From the NCBI GenBank assembly GCA_016208845.1, contig JACQXH010000223.1:1-7404 (forward strand): DNA of 7,404 nucleotides, given 5' to 3'. The position numbers were made by a program, and so were the translations under genes. The notes under the pieces were generated by a model. The model had not been told where the DNA came from, searched no databases, and worked only from the letters and a program-made list of their open reading frames with translations. The DNA is from Nitrospirota bacterium. GTDB lineage: Bacteria; Nitrospirota; Thermodesulfovibrionia; UBA6902; BMS3Bbin08. Positions 1 through 5,698 of the stretch are shown here, in pieces. Positions within the stretch are counted from its first letter, which is position 1. Each line of letters starts with the position of its first letter.

Positions 1-49
1 CCTCAATTCCAAATCTTGCTTTTTTCCTCTTCCTTGTGTTTTCCTTCAT
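1..49 (-). CDS. Start of an unidentified minus-strand gene, cut off by the left edge
   Basis: Only the first 16 codons are visible, reading MKENTRKRKKARFGIE, so no function can be assigned. The case for a real start is the ribosome binding site: AAGGAG on the minus strand (56-61) lies six bases ahead of the ATG at 47-49. The N-terminus is strongly basic, with seven Lys/Arg in the first 12 residues, which would suit a cytoplasmic or nucleic-acid-binding protein but proves nothing. A competing minus-strand ATG at 69-71 opens a 22-codon lysine- and glutamate-rich frame that closes inside this gene. It has no ribosome binding site and I do not favour it. The gene is divergent from the S74 relic to its right. 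Confidence 0.5.
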   Translation of the reverse strand, partial: MKENTRKRKKARFGIE

Positions 50-55
50 CTGTGG

Positions 56-61
56 CTCCTT
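56..61 (-). promoter_or_regulatory. Ribosome binding site for the left-edge gene
   Basis: The minus strand reads AAGGAG with a six-base spacer to the ATG at 49. This is the main evidence that a gene begins at 49. Confidence 0.5.
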
Positions 62-79
62 TCTTTTTCATAATGGTTA

Positions 80-115
80 CCGTGGATTATGCCACGGGGG
101 AGCCACTCTTTTAAA
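80..115 (-). promoter_or_regulatory. Possible promoter with a dyad over its -10 box
   Basis: On the minus strand CATAAT (86-91) is five of six to the sigma-70 -10 box, with a weak TTTAAA (110-115) 18 bases upstream. The -10 candidate lies exactly in the six-base centre of a perfect GC-rich dyad, CCGTGG (80-85) and CCACGG (92-97). A start site near base 79 would give a leader of about 30 bases carrying the AAGGAG site. The dyad could be an operator or a small leader hairpin. The poor -35 keeps confidence low. Confidence 0.25.
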
Positions 116-131
116 TTTCAACTAAAAATAG

Positions 132-389
132 TATATTCTGGGTTTTGCAGAAGGAAGGCATTACGGTGTGATAGGGCAGGAGATAGAGAAGGTGCTTCCC
201 GAGATAGTAAAGGACAGTCCGGCAGGCGAGAAGAGTGTTTCATATACCGAGATGATACCTGTGCTCATAGAGGCTGTGAAGGAACAGCAGAGGATCATGG
301 AGGGCCAGCGCAAGGAGATAGATATTCTGAAAGAGCAAATCAGGCAAATAACAACAGGTAATTTAGTTGCGGCGGCATCTCAACAATAA
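132..389 (+). pseudogene. C-terminal relic of a peptidase S74 (intramolecular chaperone) protein
   Basis: The frame between the stop at 129-131 and the TAA at 387-389 reads YILGFAEGRHYGVIGQEI, then a conserved ending with EKVLPEIV, VSYTEMIPVLIEAV and a charged coiled-coil tail. RHYGVIGQEIEKVLPEIV and the following SYTEMIPVLIEA segment match the second half of the S74 domain, which folds trimeric tail spikes and bacterial surface fibres and then cuts itself off. The N-terminal half, including the catalytic Ser-Lys region, and the whole fibre part are missing. Homology begins about residue 4 or 5 of this frame, so the 5' end is lost, with the break near 132-145. A GTG at 168 and an ATG at 249 lie inside the conserved block and are unlikely true starts. 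No transcription or translation signal precedes it. It could be a dead remnant, or the end of a gene misjoined here. Confidence 0.7.
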
Positions 390-406
390 TCCTAAAAAAA
401 CATTTA

Positions 407-503
407 ACCACAGATTAACACAGACCTGCCTGCCGGCAGGCACAGATAAACACAGATATTAAAATAAGAACTTATCCACGAAGGGCATGAAGATACACGA
501 AGA
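407..503. repeat. CCACAGATTAACACAGA-type spacer repeat with nested palindrome
   Basis: The spacer 390-528 between the S74 relic and ribD holds no gene. It contains accACAGATtaACACAGA and, after an interruption, ACAGATAAACACAGAT, a low-complexity repeat style common in some bacterial genomes. The interruption carries a perfect 16-base palindrome, tgcctgccggcaggca (427-442). A second block (471-503) reads ccacgaagggcatgaagat and acacgaagaac, another recurrent spacer motif. No rho-independent terminator is visible for either flanking gene. Confidence 0.6.
427..442. repeat. 16-base perfect palindrome inside an ACACAGA repeat
   Basis: The sequence tgcctgccggcaggca equals its own reverse complement. 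It splits an otherwise regular ACACAGA / ACAGATAAACACAGAT repeat, so it looks inserted into, or templated within, the older repeat. Confidence 0.6.
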
Positions 504-528
504 ACAGATTATACATAGTACAGTAAAG

Positions 529-1614
529 TTAAATATAGCCTTCTATCAGAAAGTCTTTCCCGATCTTTTTAAACTCAGGATCATTTATTTGGACGGCGCT
601 TGCAAGCGAAGCAGGTGATTTTCCGCCGATTGCACCGATCGCGTCTGCTCCGCCGATTATTTTCGGCGCGATGAAGAACAGGACCTTGTCAACAATTCCG
701 CCTGAAAGGGCTGAGGCATTTATCGAGGAGCCGCCTTCTATCATTACGCTTGTAATGTCCGATCTGACGAGTTCTCTCATTAGCGCTTTCAGATCGATCC
801 TGCCATGGATGGTCTTTACGAACAAGACCCTGACACCTCTGGACCTCAGCAATTCACATTTCTTACGGTCTGCCGAACCGGATGCAGCAATGATCGTTTT
901 TTGATCATCGTGCTTTAAGACCTTTGCATTCATGGATATCTCAAGGCCGGAATCGACTATTATCCTGTAGGGGTTTCTGCCGCCTTTGATCCTGCAATCA
1001 AGAGAGGGGTTGTCCTTTTTTATTGTGCCGATGCCTACAAGCAGCGCATCAACCTCATTTCTCAGCCTGTGGACATACCGCCTTGCGTGATATCCTGTTA
1101 TCCATTTTGATTCGCCCTTTGAAGTTGCGATCTTTCCATCGAGGCTTTGCGCAGTCTTGAGAAATACAAAGGGCTCTTTTTGGGTGATGTATTTTATGAA
1201 GACCTCATTTAGTTTTTTTGATTCCTTTTCCATGATGCCGGTCTCTGTTTCAATCCCTGCCTTCCTGAGGTCTCTCAATCCTCTGCCGCAGACTTTGGGA
1301 TTGGGATCGAGCATTCCCGTGACTACTTTTTTAATGCCCGCCTTGATGATCGCTTTTGTACATGGAGGGGTCTTTTTGTCTGTGTGACAGCATGGTTCAA
1401 GGTTTATGTAAAGGGTGGCGCCTTTTGCTCTTGCCCCAGCCTTTTTCAATGCGAGGATTTCTGCATGCGGGCTCCCGGCCTTTCTGTGGTAATCTGCGGC
1501 GATTATTCTGTTACCCTTAACTACGACAGCGCCTACCACAGGATTTGGGCTGGTCCGTCCTTTCCCCTTTGCGGCGAGGGCCAGAGCTTTTTTCATAAAG
1601 ATCGTCTCTTGCAT
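529..1614 (-). CDS. ribD: RibD, bifunctional riboflavin biosynthesis deaminase/reductase
   Basis: This cytoplasmic enzyme performs steps two and three of riboflavin synthesis: it deaminates the diaminopyrimidine made from GTP, then reduces the ribosyl group with NADPH. At 361 residues it has the usual length. Residues 1-145 form the zinc deaminase: SPNPVVGAVV, the HAE motif (H50, E52) and LEPCCHTDKKTPPC (C75 and C85 as zinc ligands, H50 the third). Residues 148-361 form the reductase, with LKTAQSLDGKIAT, SKWIT, VGIGTIKKDNPSLDCR and the late MIEGGSSINAS and APKIIGG segments. The ATG at 1614 is chosen because the family begins at this point; a second ATG six codons in is also possible. No ribosome binding site precedes it. 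The usual partners ribE, ribBA and ribH are absent. It stands alone between two repeat-filled spacers and looks fully intact, unlike its immediate neighbours. Confidence 0.96.
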   Translation of the reverse strand: MQETIFMKKALALAAKGKGRTSPNPVVGAVVVKGNRIIAADYHRKAGSPHAEILALKKAGARAKGATLYINLEPCCHTDKKTPPCTKAIIKAGIKKVVTGMLDPNPKVCGRGLRDLRKAGIETETGIMEKESKKLNEVFIKYITQKEPFVFLKTAQSLDGKIATSKGESKWITGYHARRYVHRLRNEVDALLVGIGTIKKDNPSLDCRIKGGRNPYRIIVDSGLEISMNAKVLKHDDQKTIIAASGSADRKKCELLRSRGVRVLFVKTIHGRIDLKALMRELVRSDITSVMIEGGSSINASALSGGIVDKVLFFIAPKIIGGADAIGAIGGKSPASLASAVQINDPEFKKIGKDFLIEGYI

Positions 1615-1623
1615 GGGTATATT

Positions 1624-1652
1624 ACTTTATTTTATTTTCTGATTTTTATCAA
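1624..1652 (-). promoter_or_regulatory. Candidate ribD promoter
   Basis: On the minus strand TTGATA (1647-1652) lies 17 bases from TAAAGT (1624-1629), five and four matches to the sigma-70 consensus, in an AT-rich stretch. The predicted start site is only a few bases before the ribD ATG at 1614, which would give a nearly leaderless message and fits the missing ribosome binding site. AT-rich DNA produces such matches easily. Confidence 0.3.
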
Positions 1653-1664
1653 ATGATAATATCA

Positions 1665-1800
1665 GGTTGTTTAGTCTATTAGACTGTAGTCTGTTAGGTA
1701 ACAGGTTATTTAGATTATTAGTCTGTAGTCCGTAAGCTAAACGACTAAACACCTACAGACTATCTGCCTAAATGAACAAACATCTACAGACTATCCATTT
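1665..1800. repeat. Diverged direct and inverted repeat cluster (core TAGTCTGTAG)
   Basis: Two tandem units of about 39 bases begin at 1665 and 1704 (ggttgtttagtctattagac and ggttatttagattattagtc), each containing a form of TAGTCTGTAG. They are followed by two copies of its reverse complement, ctacagacta, at 1753-1762 and 1784-1793, exactly 31 bases apart. The forward core is exact at 1719-1728. The cluster can therefore fold into a long imperfect hairpin. The spacer from 1615 to about 1870 shows no gene otherwise. Confidence 0.65.
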
Positions 1801-1871
1801 GAGTAGTTGCAAAGTATTTAGGCACAGATAATTGAAATTAATATATATCAGAGGCTGGCGAGAAATTCTGA

Positions 1872-2123
1872 GGACATGAGCCTCTTGTCCAGCAGATGGT
1901 TAAGATTGGCGTAGATACCCTGCCTATAGTGAGTCTGATGTCTATATTTGTAGGTATGGTTCTTGGGTATCTGGCATACCTTCAGTTTAAGATAGTAGGA
2001 CTAGAAATGTATACCGGCAGCCTTGTAGCAGCAACCCTGACCATGGAACTGGGACCGGTTCTGACCGCTATTATTAAGGCCGCATTTGCCGCATCCGGAG
2101 AGGCGGGGGGCATAACCCAGTAA
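1872..2123 (+). pseudogene. Internal fragment of an MlaE-type lipid ABC transporter permease
   Basis: From 1872 the frame reads GHEPLVQQMVKIGVDTLPIV, then a hydrophobic segment (SLMSIFVGMVLGYLAYLQF) and GLEMYTGSLVAATLTMELGP followed by VLTAII. This pattern (QM.KIGV.SLPIV, FVGMVLA, E.Y.GSLVA, ELGPVLTAII) is the first third of the MlaE/YrbE permease domain, which works in the inner membrane with an MlaF ATPase and MlaD to move phospholipids between membranes. The N-terminus is lost: a stop lies at 1869-1871 and no convincing upstream part is seen in another frame. Recognisable homology ends at about 2075. The expected VAGR.GSAFAAE continuation is replaced by KAAFAASGEAGGITQ, which is antisense to recO. 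No mlaF or mlaD is nearby. With no ribosome binding site and two missing ends, it cannot be functional. Confidence 0.7.
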
Positions 2124-2555
2124 CGCAAGCAGGTGGATCTGGGCGATCAAATAAAGAACGTCCTTGTGTTTTTCTTCGAGAGATTCTATTAGCGTCATAA
2201 TGTTAAAAAAAAATAAAAAGATCTTTTTGTTCGGAGCGCCTTCGGGTGTTAATGATATGAGTATCTCGATGAGTTTTGAGATATTGATGAAATCCTGAAA
2301 ATTCTCTCTCAGGCCATGAAATGATTTAATGATATCAGACTGGATGATTTTGGGCATGGCATGTTCTTTGCCCAGAAAGGTTATCTTTGAATGTGTAAGG
2401 GGTTCGAGGCTGCTTCCAAAGCGGCTCTTTGTCTTACGGGGGCTTTTGGCAAAGGCCTTTATTATCCCCTTATACGGAGTAAGGTAGGTTATTATCGAAT
2501 CCGCATCAGCATATTTTTGTGTTTTAAGGACGATCCCTTTTGTAGTTGTCAGCAC
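2001..2555 (-). pseudogene. recO: RecO, DNA repair protein, truncated at the 3' end
   Basis: RecO helps load RecA at single-strand gaps with RecF and RecR. The reading frame starts MLTTTKGIVLKTQKYADADS, the N-terminal OB fold, followed by LTPYKGIIKAFAKSPRK, FGSSLEPLTHSKI and a helical middle with LIEILISLTPEGAPNKKIF and LALLGYAPRLSGCGKCG. Family-like sequence stops at residue 159 (base 2079), just after the first cysteine pair of the zinc-binding site. The second cysteine pair and the C-terminal helices, about 80-90 residues, are missing. The last 25 codons are antisense to the MlaE fragment and do not resemble RecO. No further RecO sequence lies downstream. The ATG at 2555 matches the family start but has only weak ribosome binding. 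It lies 106 bases behind the nuclease gene, across a hairpin. The truncated protein is probably dead unless the join is an assembly error. Confidence 0.8.
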
Positions 2556-2577
2556 ATTCGTTTAAATACAAATACAC

Positions 2578-2649
2578 CGTAATGAGTCATGCGTAATGTG
2601 TAACGGGTAAAAAACCAAACCCATCACTCATCACGGTTCACGCATTACG
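2578..2649. repeat. 31-base imperfect inverted repeat between the nuclease gene and recO
   Basis: Arms at 2578-2608 and 2619-2649 pair at 23 of 31 positions by my alignment, around a 10-base A-rich loop. Both arms carry variants of cgtaatg and gtgatgggt, a recurrent spacer-repeat style. The hairpin begins 12 bases past the nuclease stop codon, so it could cap or terminate that message before recO. There is no U-run typical of a rho-independent terminator. Confidence 0.55.
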
Positions 2650-2661
2650 TTTTCCAAAGAG

Positions 2662-3114
2662 TTACATTACATTTTCAAAATCTTCAGGTTTCAGGTTTCG
2701 AAGCCATTCCTCGAGCTCGTCATTCTTTTTGAACTCTATTACGCTGTCTTCCACAAAGATCGATGTGTTCATCCGTATCGCAACAGCAATGGCATCGCTG
2801 GGCCTTGAGTCCACGGGAATTTCCACCCCGCCTTTTTCGACGTAAATAACAGCGTAGTACGTATTATCGATTATCTCGGTGACAACTATCTTTGTCACTT
2901 TTGCTTTCATGCCGTCGAGCAGATTTTTGATCAGGTCATGTGTGAGGGGACGGGGCGTAGTGATTTTACCCAGAGCAAGGGCGATGGAATCCGCCTCAGG
3001 CCTTCCTATCCAGACCGGCAGGGTATCGTCTCCATTGATCTCCTTAAGGAGCAGGATATACATATTGCTCCTGGGATCAAAAAGCAAACCTTCTATTTTC
3101 ATCTGCCTGAGCAT
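2662..3114 (-). CDS. Bifunctional nuclease family protein (DUF151/BFN)
   Basis: This is a small cytoplasmic protein of a family whose plant and bacterial members have been described as combined DNase/RNase enzymes. The exact role in this organism is unknown. The 150 residues cover the whole domain: KIEGLLFDPRSNMYILLLKE at the start, LPVWIGRPEADSIALALGK (residues about 33-51), the RPLTHDLI segment, and the hallmark VDSRPSDAIAVAIRMNTSIF (about 101-120), followed by FVEDSVIEF and an acidic tail. Two starts are possible. The ATG at 3114 lies only about four bases from the predicted transcription start. The ATG at 3102 (MKIEGLLFD) has CAGG just upstream and fits the family N-terminus as well. The stop is followed by a hairpin, then recO. 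The gene is intact, with codon use and base composition like its neighbours. Confidence 0.9.
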   Translation of the reverse strand: MLRQMKIEGLLFDPRSNMYILLLKEINGDDTLPVWIGRPEADSIALALGKITTPRPLTHDLIKNLLDGMKAKVTKIVVTEIIDNTYYAVIYVEKGGVEIPVDSRPSDAIAVAIRMNTSIFVEDSVIEFKKNDELEEWLRNLKPEDFENVM

Positions 3115-3124
3115 TATTGTTTAT

Positions 3125-3153
3125 ATTATAGCTGTTTATATTATTTCTCTCAA
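3125..3153 (-). promoter_or_regulatory. Strong sigma-70-type promoter for the nuclease gene
   Basis: On the minus strand TTGAGA (3148-3153) and a perfect TATAAT (3125-3130) are separated by exactly 17 bases of AT-rich DNA. The predicted start is near 3118, only about four bases before the ATG at 3114 and 16 before the ATG at 3102. It shows that the nuclease gene can be transcribed independently of the aminotransferase gene upstream. Confidence 0.65.
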
Positions 3154-3175
3154 CATCCGGCCTAATTATTTATAG

Positions 3176-3264
3176 TACCTCGTATATCGTGGTTCGTATT
3201 TCGTAAAAGGATGACTGTCAATGGGTTACTATGTGCGAGGTACGATGTACGAAATACGTTGTAC
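3176..3264. repeat. CGTATTTCGTA inverted repeats downstream of the aminotransferase gene
   Basis: An 11-base perfect inverted pair, cgtatttcgta (3195-3205) and tacgaaatacg (3248-3258), is accompanied by a second pair, acctcg (3177-3182) and cgaggt (3236-3241), plus TCGTAT-like units. The pairs are not nested in simple hairpin order, so this looks like a decayed cluster of palindromic units rather than a terminator. It lies between the aminotransferase stop and the nuclease promoter. Confidence 0.55.
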
Positions 3265-3275
3265 TTCTTTATTTC

Positions 3276-4469
3276 CTACTGAAGCTTTGATAAGGCGTCT
3301 TCGATCCTGTCGAGCCCTTTTTCAATATTGGTCATTGACGTTGCGTAAGAAAGCCTTATGTATCGGTCATCCCCGAATGCTGATCCGGGTACTACGGCAA
3401 CCTTTGCTTCTTCGAGGAGATAGGATGTCAGGTCCATGGAAGAATTTATCCGGCTGCCTTTGAAATTTTTATCAAAATAATATGACACATCAGGGAAGGC
3501 ATAAAATGCACCGACAGGCCTGATGCATGAAACGCCTTTCATTTTATTCAGCCGTTCAAACATATATAAGCGGCGTTTGTCAAACTCAATATTCATTGTA
3601 TGAATGAAATCCTGAGGGCCCCTGTAAGCCTCTACAGCGGCTTTCTGTGAGATAGACGCCGGATTGGATGTGGACTGGCTCTGGATATTGGTCATGGCTT
3701 CGATAATATCCTTTGGCCCAGCTGCAAACCCTATCCGCCATCCTGTCATGGCAAAGGATTTTGAAAGGCCATTTATGACAATGGTCCTCTTCTTTATCTC
3801 ATCACCGAACGATGCGATGCTGATATGCTCAAATCCGTCATAAACGAGCTTTTCGTATATTTCATCAGAGACGATATAAAAATCATGCTTTACTGCCAGC
3901 TCTGCTATCGCCTCAAGGCTCTTTTTGTCATAAGCGAGTCCTGTGGGATTAGAGGGGCTGTTAAGGATCAGGGCCTTTGTCTTTTTTGACAGGTGGGCCT
4001 TTAAAAGCTCCGGCGTAATCTTAAAGGAGTTTTTTTCATCGGTCTTTATTATGACCGGCACAGCACTGTTTAACATTATCTGATCAGGGTAAGATACCCA
4101 GTAAGGTGAAGGCAGCAGTATTTCATCCCCCACATCGTACAATGCCTCGGCAACATTGTAGAGACTGTGCTTCGCGCCGCACGATACAATGATCTCATTT
4201 TTTTCATAATCAAGGCCGTTTTCTTTTTTCAACTTATCAATGATCGCGGACTTCAGGTCCTCGATGCCGGCCACCGGCGTATATTTTGTAAAACCGTCCC
4301 TGATGGCCTTTATTGCCGCTTCTTTAATATTCTGGGGTGTATCAAAATCCGGCTCTCCGACGCCGAAACTTATGATATCAACACCACCGGCCTTTAGCGA
4401 TTTTGCCTTTGCATCAATTGCAAGGGTAGGGGAAGGACCTATTGCATTTGTCTTTTTAGAGAATCTCAT
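3276..4469 (-). CDS. Aspartate aminotransferase, class I fold, PLP-dependent
   Basis: This enzyme interconverts aspartate and oxaloacetate with 2-oxoglutarate and glutamate in the cytoplasm. Some members of this bacterial/archaeal (Thermus-type) subgroup also accept prephenate, which cannot be judged here. Its 397 residues are the normal full length. Key residues are visible: GVGEPDFDTP (35-44), SPYWVSYP (W124 stacking on the cofactor), NSPSNPTG (N174), SDEIYE (D202, Y205), the cofactor lysine K237 in GLSKSFAMTGWRIG with R245, and R372 in YIRLSYA for the substrate carboxylate. K100 in CGAKHSL sits where this subgroup has GGKQAL. The start at 4469 has a good ribosome binding site. A 239-base repeat-containing spacer separates it from hldA upstream and 161 bases from the nuclease gene downstream, so a shared transcript is uncertain. 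Confidence 0.95.
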   Translation of the reverse strand: MRFSKKTNAIGPSPTLAIDAKAKSLKAGGVDIISFGVGEPDFDTPQNIKEAAIKAIRDGFTKYTPVAGIEDLKSAIIDKLKKENGLDYEKNEIIVSCGAKHSLYNVAEALYDVGDEILLPSPYWVSYPDQIMLNSAVPVIIKTDEKNSFKITPELLKAHLSKKTKALILNSPSNPTGLAYDKKSLEAIAELAVKHDFYIVSDEIYEKLVYDGFEHISIASFGDEIKKRTIVINGLSKSFAMTGWRIGFAAGPKDIIEAMTNIQSQSTSNPASISQKAAVEAYRGPQDFIHTMNIEFDKRRLYMFERLNKMKGVSCIRPVGAFYAFPDVSYYFDKNFKGSRINSSMDLTSYLLEEAKVAVVPGSAFGDDRYIRLSYATSMTNIEKGLDRIEDALSKLQ

Positions 4470-4475
4470 TTTTCA

Positions 4476-4481
4476 CTCCTT
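4476..4481 (-). promoter_or_regulatory. Ribosome binding site of the aminotransferase gene
   Basis: The minus strand reads AAGGAG with a six-base spacer to the ATG at 4469. This fixes the start. It contrasts with ribD, recO, hldA and the TPR gene, which lack a clear site. Confidence 0.75.
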
Positions 4482-4513
4482 ATTTAGTATTAATTCGAAT
4501 AATGCGCTTAGGA

Positions 4514-4692
4514 AACCACAGAGATCACAGAGGGAAAATTTAAAATAAAAAAATAAATATCGCAAAGCTATCTGTGTTCTCATAAGCTAAGTCGCTTATA
4601 TAATTTGACAAAAGAGTGCACGGAGAAACGCAATAAAAAAATGAATTTTTCTTCTTTTACTATTAATGTCTTCCTCTGTGTCCTCTGTGGTT
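4514..4692. repeat. Inverted pair of 20-base CCACAGAG repeats
   Basis: The left arm aaccacagagatcacagagg (4514-4533) and the reverse complement of 4673-4692 agree at 18 of 20 bases, with 139 bases between the arms. The interior has gcacggagaaacgcaat (4618-4634), a motif usually seen attached to this repeat type, and a small hairpin ataagc/gcttat (4582-4587 and 4594-4599). The element fills most of the 239-base gap between hldA and the aminotransferase gene. No reading frame is apparent inside it. Confidence 0.65.
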
Positions 4693-4708
4693 AATTATAT
4701 TGTCTATG

Positions 4709-5698
4709 TTAATTCGTTTTTATTTTCTCCCGGAATTTGCCTGCGCTCATATTTGCCATCATCTCCTCGGGTGTTACAACAGCGGTTCCCACCTCACCGA
4801 CTACTATGCCGGCTGCATGATTTGCAAATATGGCCGCATCCTTAAGTTTTGCTCCGGCAGAACGGCATAAAGTGAAAGAGGCGATCACAGTATCTCCCGC
4901 TCCTGTTACGTCATAGACTTCTTTTGCAAAAGTCGGTATGTGAGTTATTCTGCCATTTCTTTCAAAAAGGCTCATGCCCTCATCCCCCCGGGTTATAAGG
5001 ACTGCTTCACACTGTAATTTATTCAGTAATATCTCACCGGCCCTGATGAGTGTTTTCCTGTCGACAATATTGACCCCGGAGCCAAAGGATGCCTCATCCA
5101 GGTTTGGTGTAAGGAGGCTGACTCCTTTATAGTATTCAAAGTGGCCTATCTTGGGGTCCACCGCAATAAAGACCTTTGAAGAAGTGATCCCGAGTATTTT
5201 TTTAATAAGACTTCTGGTTATCATGCCCTTGCAGTAATCGGATATAATGATGGCTTTAATTTGAGGCAGACAGCTTTTAACATACTCCAGGATCAATGAC
5301 TGGGTTGATCTGCTGATATCTGATTTTATTTCCCTGTCAAAGCGGACCACCTGTTGATTATGAGCGACGATCCTTGTTTTAACAATGGTGGGTCTGTTTT
5401 GTTCAACAATAATGCCGTCAGTATTAACGCCTTTTTCCCTGAGATTATGTATCAGGATGTTTCCCATATCATCTCTGCCGACGGTTCCGGCCATGAAAAC
5501 CCTGCCGCCCAGGGACAAAATGTTATTGGCAACATTTGCCGCTCCGCCCAGAAGCAGATTTTCACTTGATACCTCTACCACAGGCACGGGCGCTTCAGGA
5601 GATATCCTCTTTACCTTGCCCCAAATATATTGGTCGACCATGAGGTCGCCTATGACGAGTATTCCTGTTTTTGAGATTTTGCTGAAGAGATCTTTCAT
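4709..5698 (-). CDS. hldA: D-glycero-beta-D-manno-heptose-7-phosphate kinase
   Basis: This PfkB/ribokinase-family enzyme phosphorylates heptose 7-phosphate to the 1,7-bisphosphate on the way to ADP-heptose, the building block of the LPS inner core. It acts in the cytoplasm. The 329 residues show GDLMVDQYIWGKVKRISPEA (18-36), which is characteristic of the heptose kinases, GGAANVANN (51-59), RFDRE (119-123), ISDYCKGM (152-159), LTPNLDEA and the catalytic DVTGAGDT (D269 as base). The length equals the kinase domain alone: the nucleotidyltransferase half present in the fused HldE form is absent, so a separate adenylyltransferase (HldC/RfaE2) must be encoded elsewhere if the pathway is complete. 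The ATG at 5698 has no evident ribosome binding site. A six-codon frame ends in ATGA overlap with it. The close paralogues are other PfkB sugar kinases, but the N-terminal signature favours HldA. Confidence 0.92.
   Translation of the reverse strand: MKDLFSKISKTGILVIGDLMVDQYIWGKVKRISPEAPVPVVEVSSENLLLGGAANVANNILSLGGRVFMAGTVGRDDMGNILIHNLREKGVNTDGIIVEQNRPTIVKTRIVAHNQQVVRFDREIKSDISRSTQSLILEYVKSCLPQIKAIIISDYCKGMITRSLIKKILGITSSKVFIAVDPKIGHFEYYKGVSLLTPNLDEASFGSGVNIVDRKTLIRAGEILLNKLQCEAVLITRGDEGMSLFERNGRITHIPTFAKEVYDVTGAGDTVIASFTLCRSAGAKLKDAAIFANHAAGIVVGEVGTAVVTPEEMMANMSAGKFREKIKTN

Noticed and set aside
69..71. Minus-strand 22-codon frame MKKKGATDEGKHKEEEK...
   Set aside because: It lacks a ribosome binding site, whereas the ATG at 49 in another frame has an ideal one. 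The two overlap, so only the latter was kept.
89..361. Plus-strand frame beginning MPRGSHSFKF
   Set aside because: It overlaps the S74 relic in another frame, has charged low-information sequence and no ribosome binding site. The S74 frame shows clear family conservation.
472..480. DnaA-box-like TTATCCACG near ribD
   Set aside because: A single box one base off consensus, with no cluster, no dnaA/dnaN neighbour and no AT-rich unwinding region, is not an origin. It is part of the ccacgaag repeat.
1665..1800. Possible CRISPR array
   Set aside because: The repeats are few, diverged and in both orientations, with overlapping units and no uniform unique spacers. No cas gene is present.
4582..4599. 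Hairpin ataagc/gcttat as a terminator for hldA
   Set aside because: The stem has only six mostly AT pairs and there is no U-run on the minus strand after it. It also lies about 110 bases beyond the stop codon, inside the CCACAGAG repeat region.
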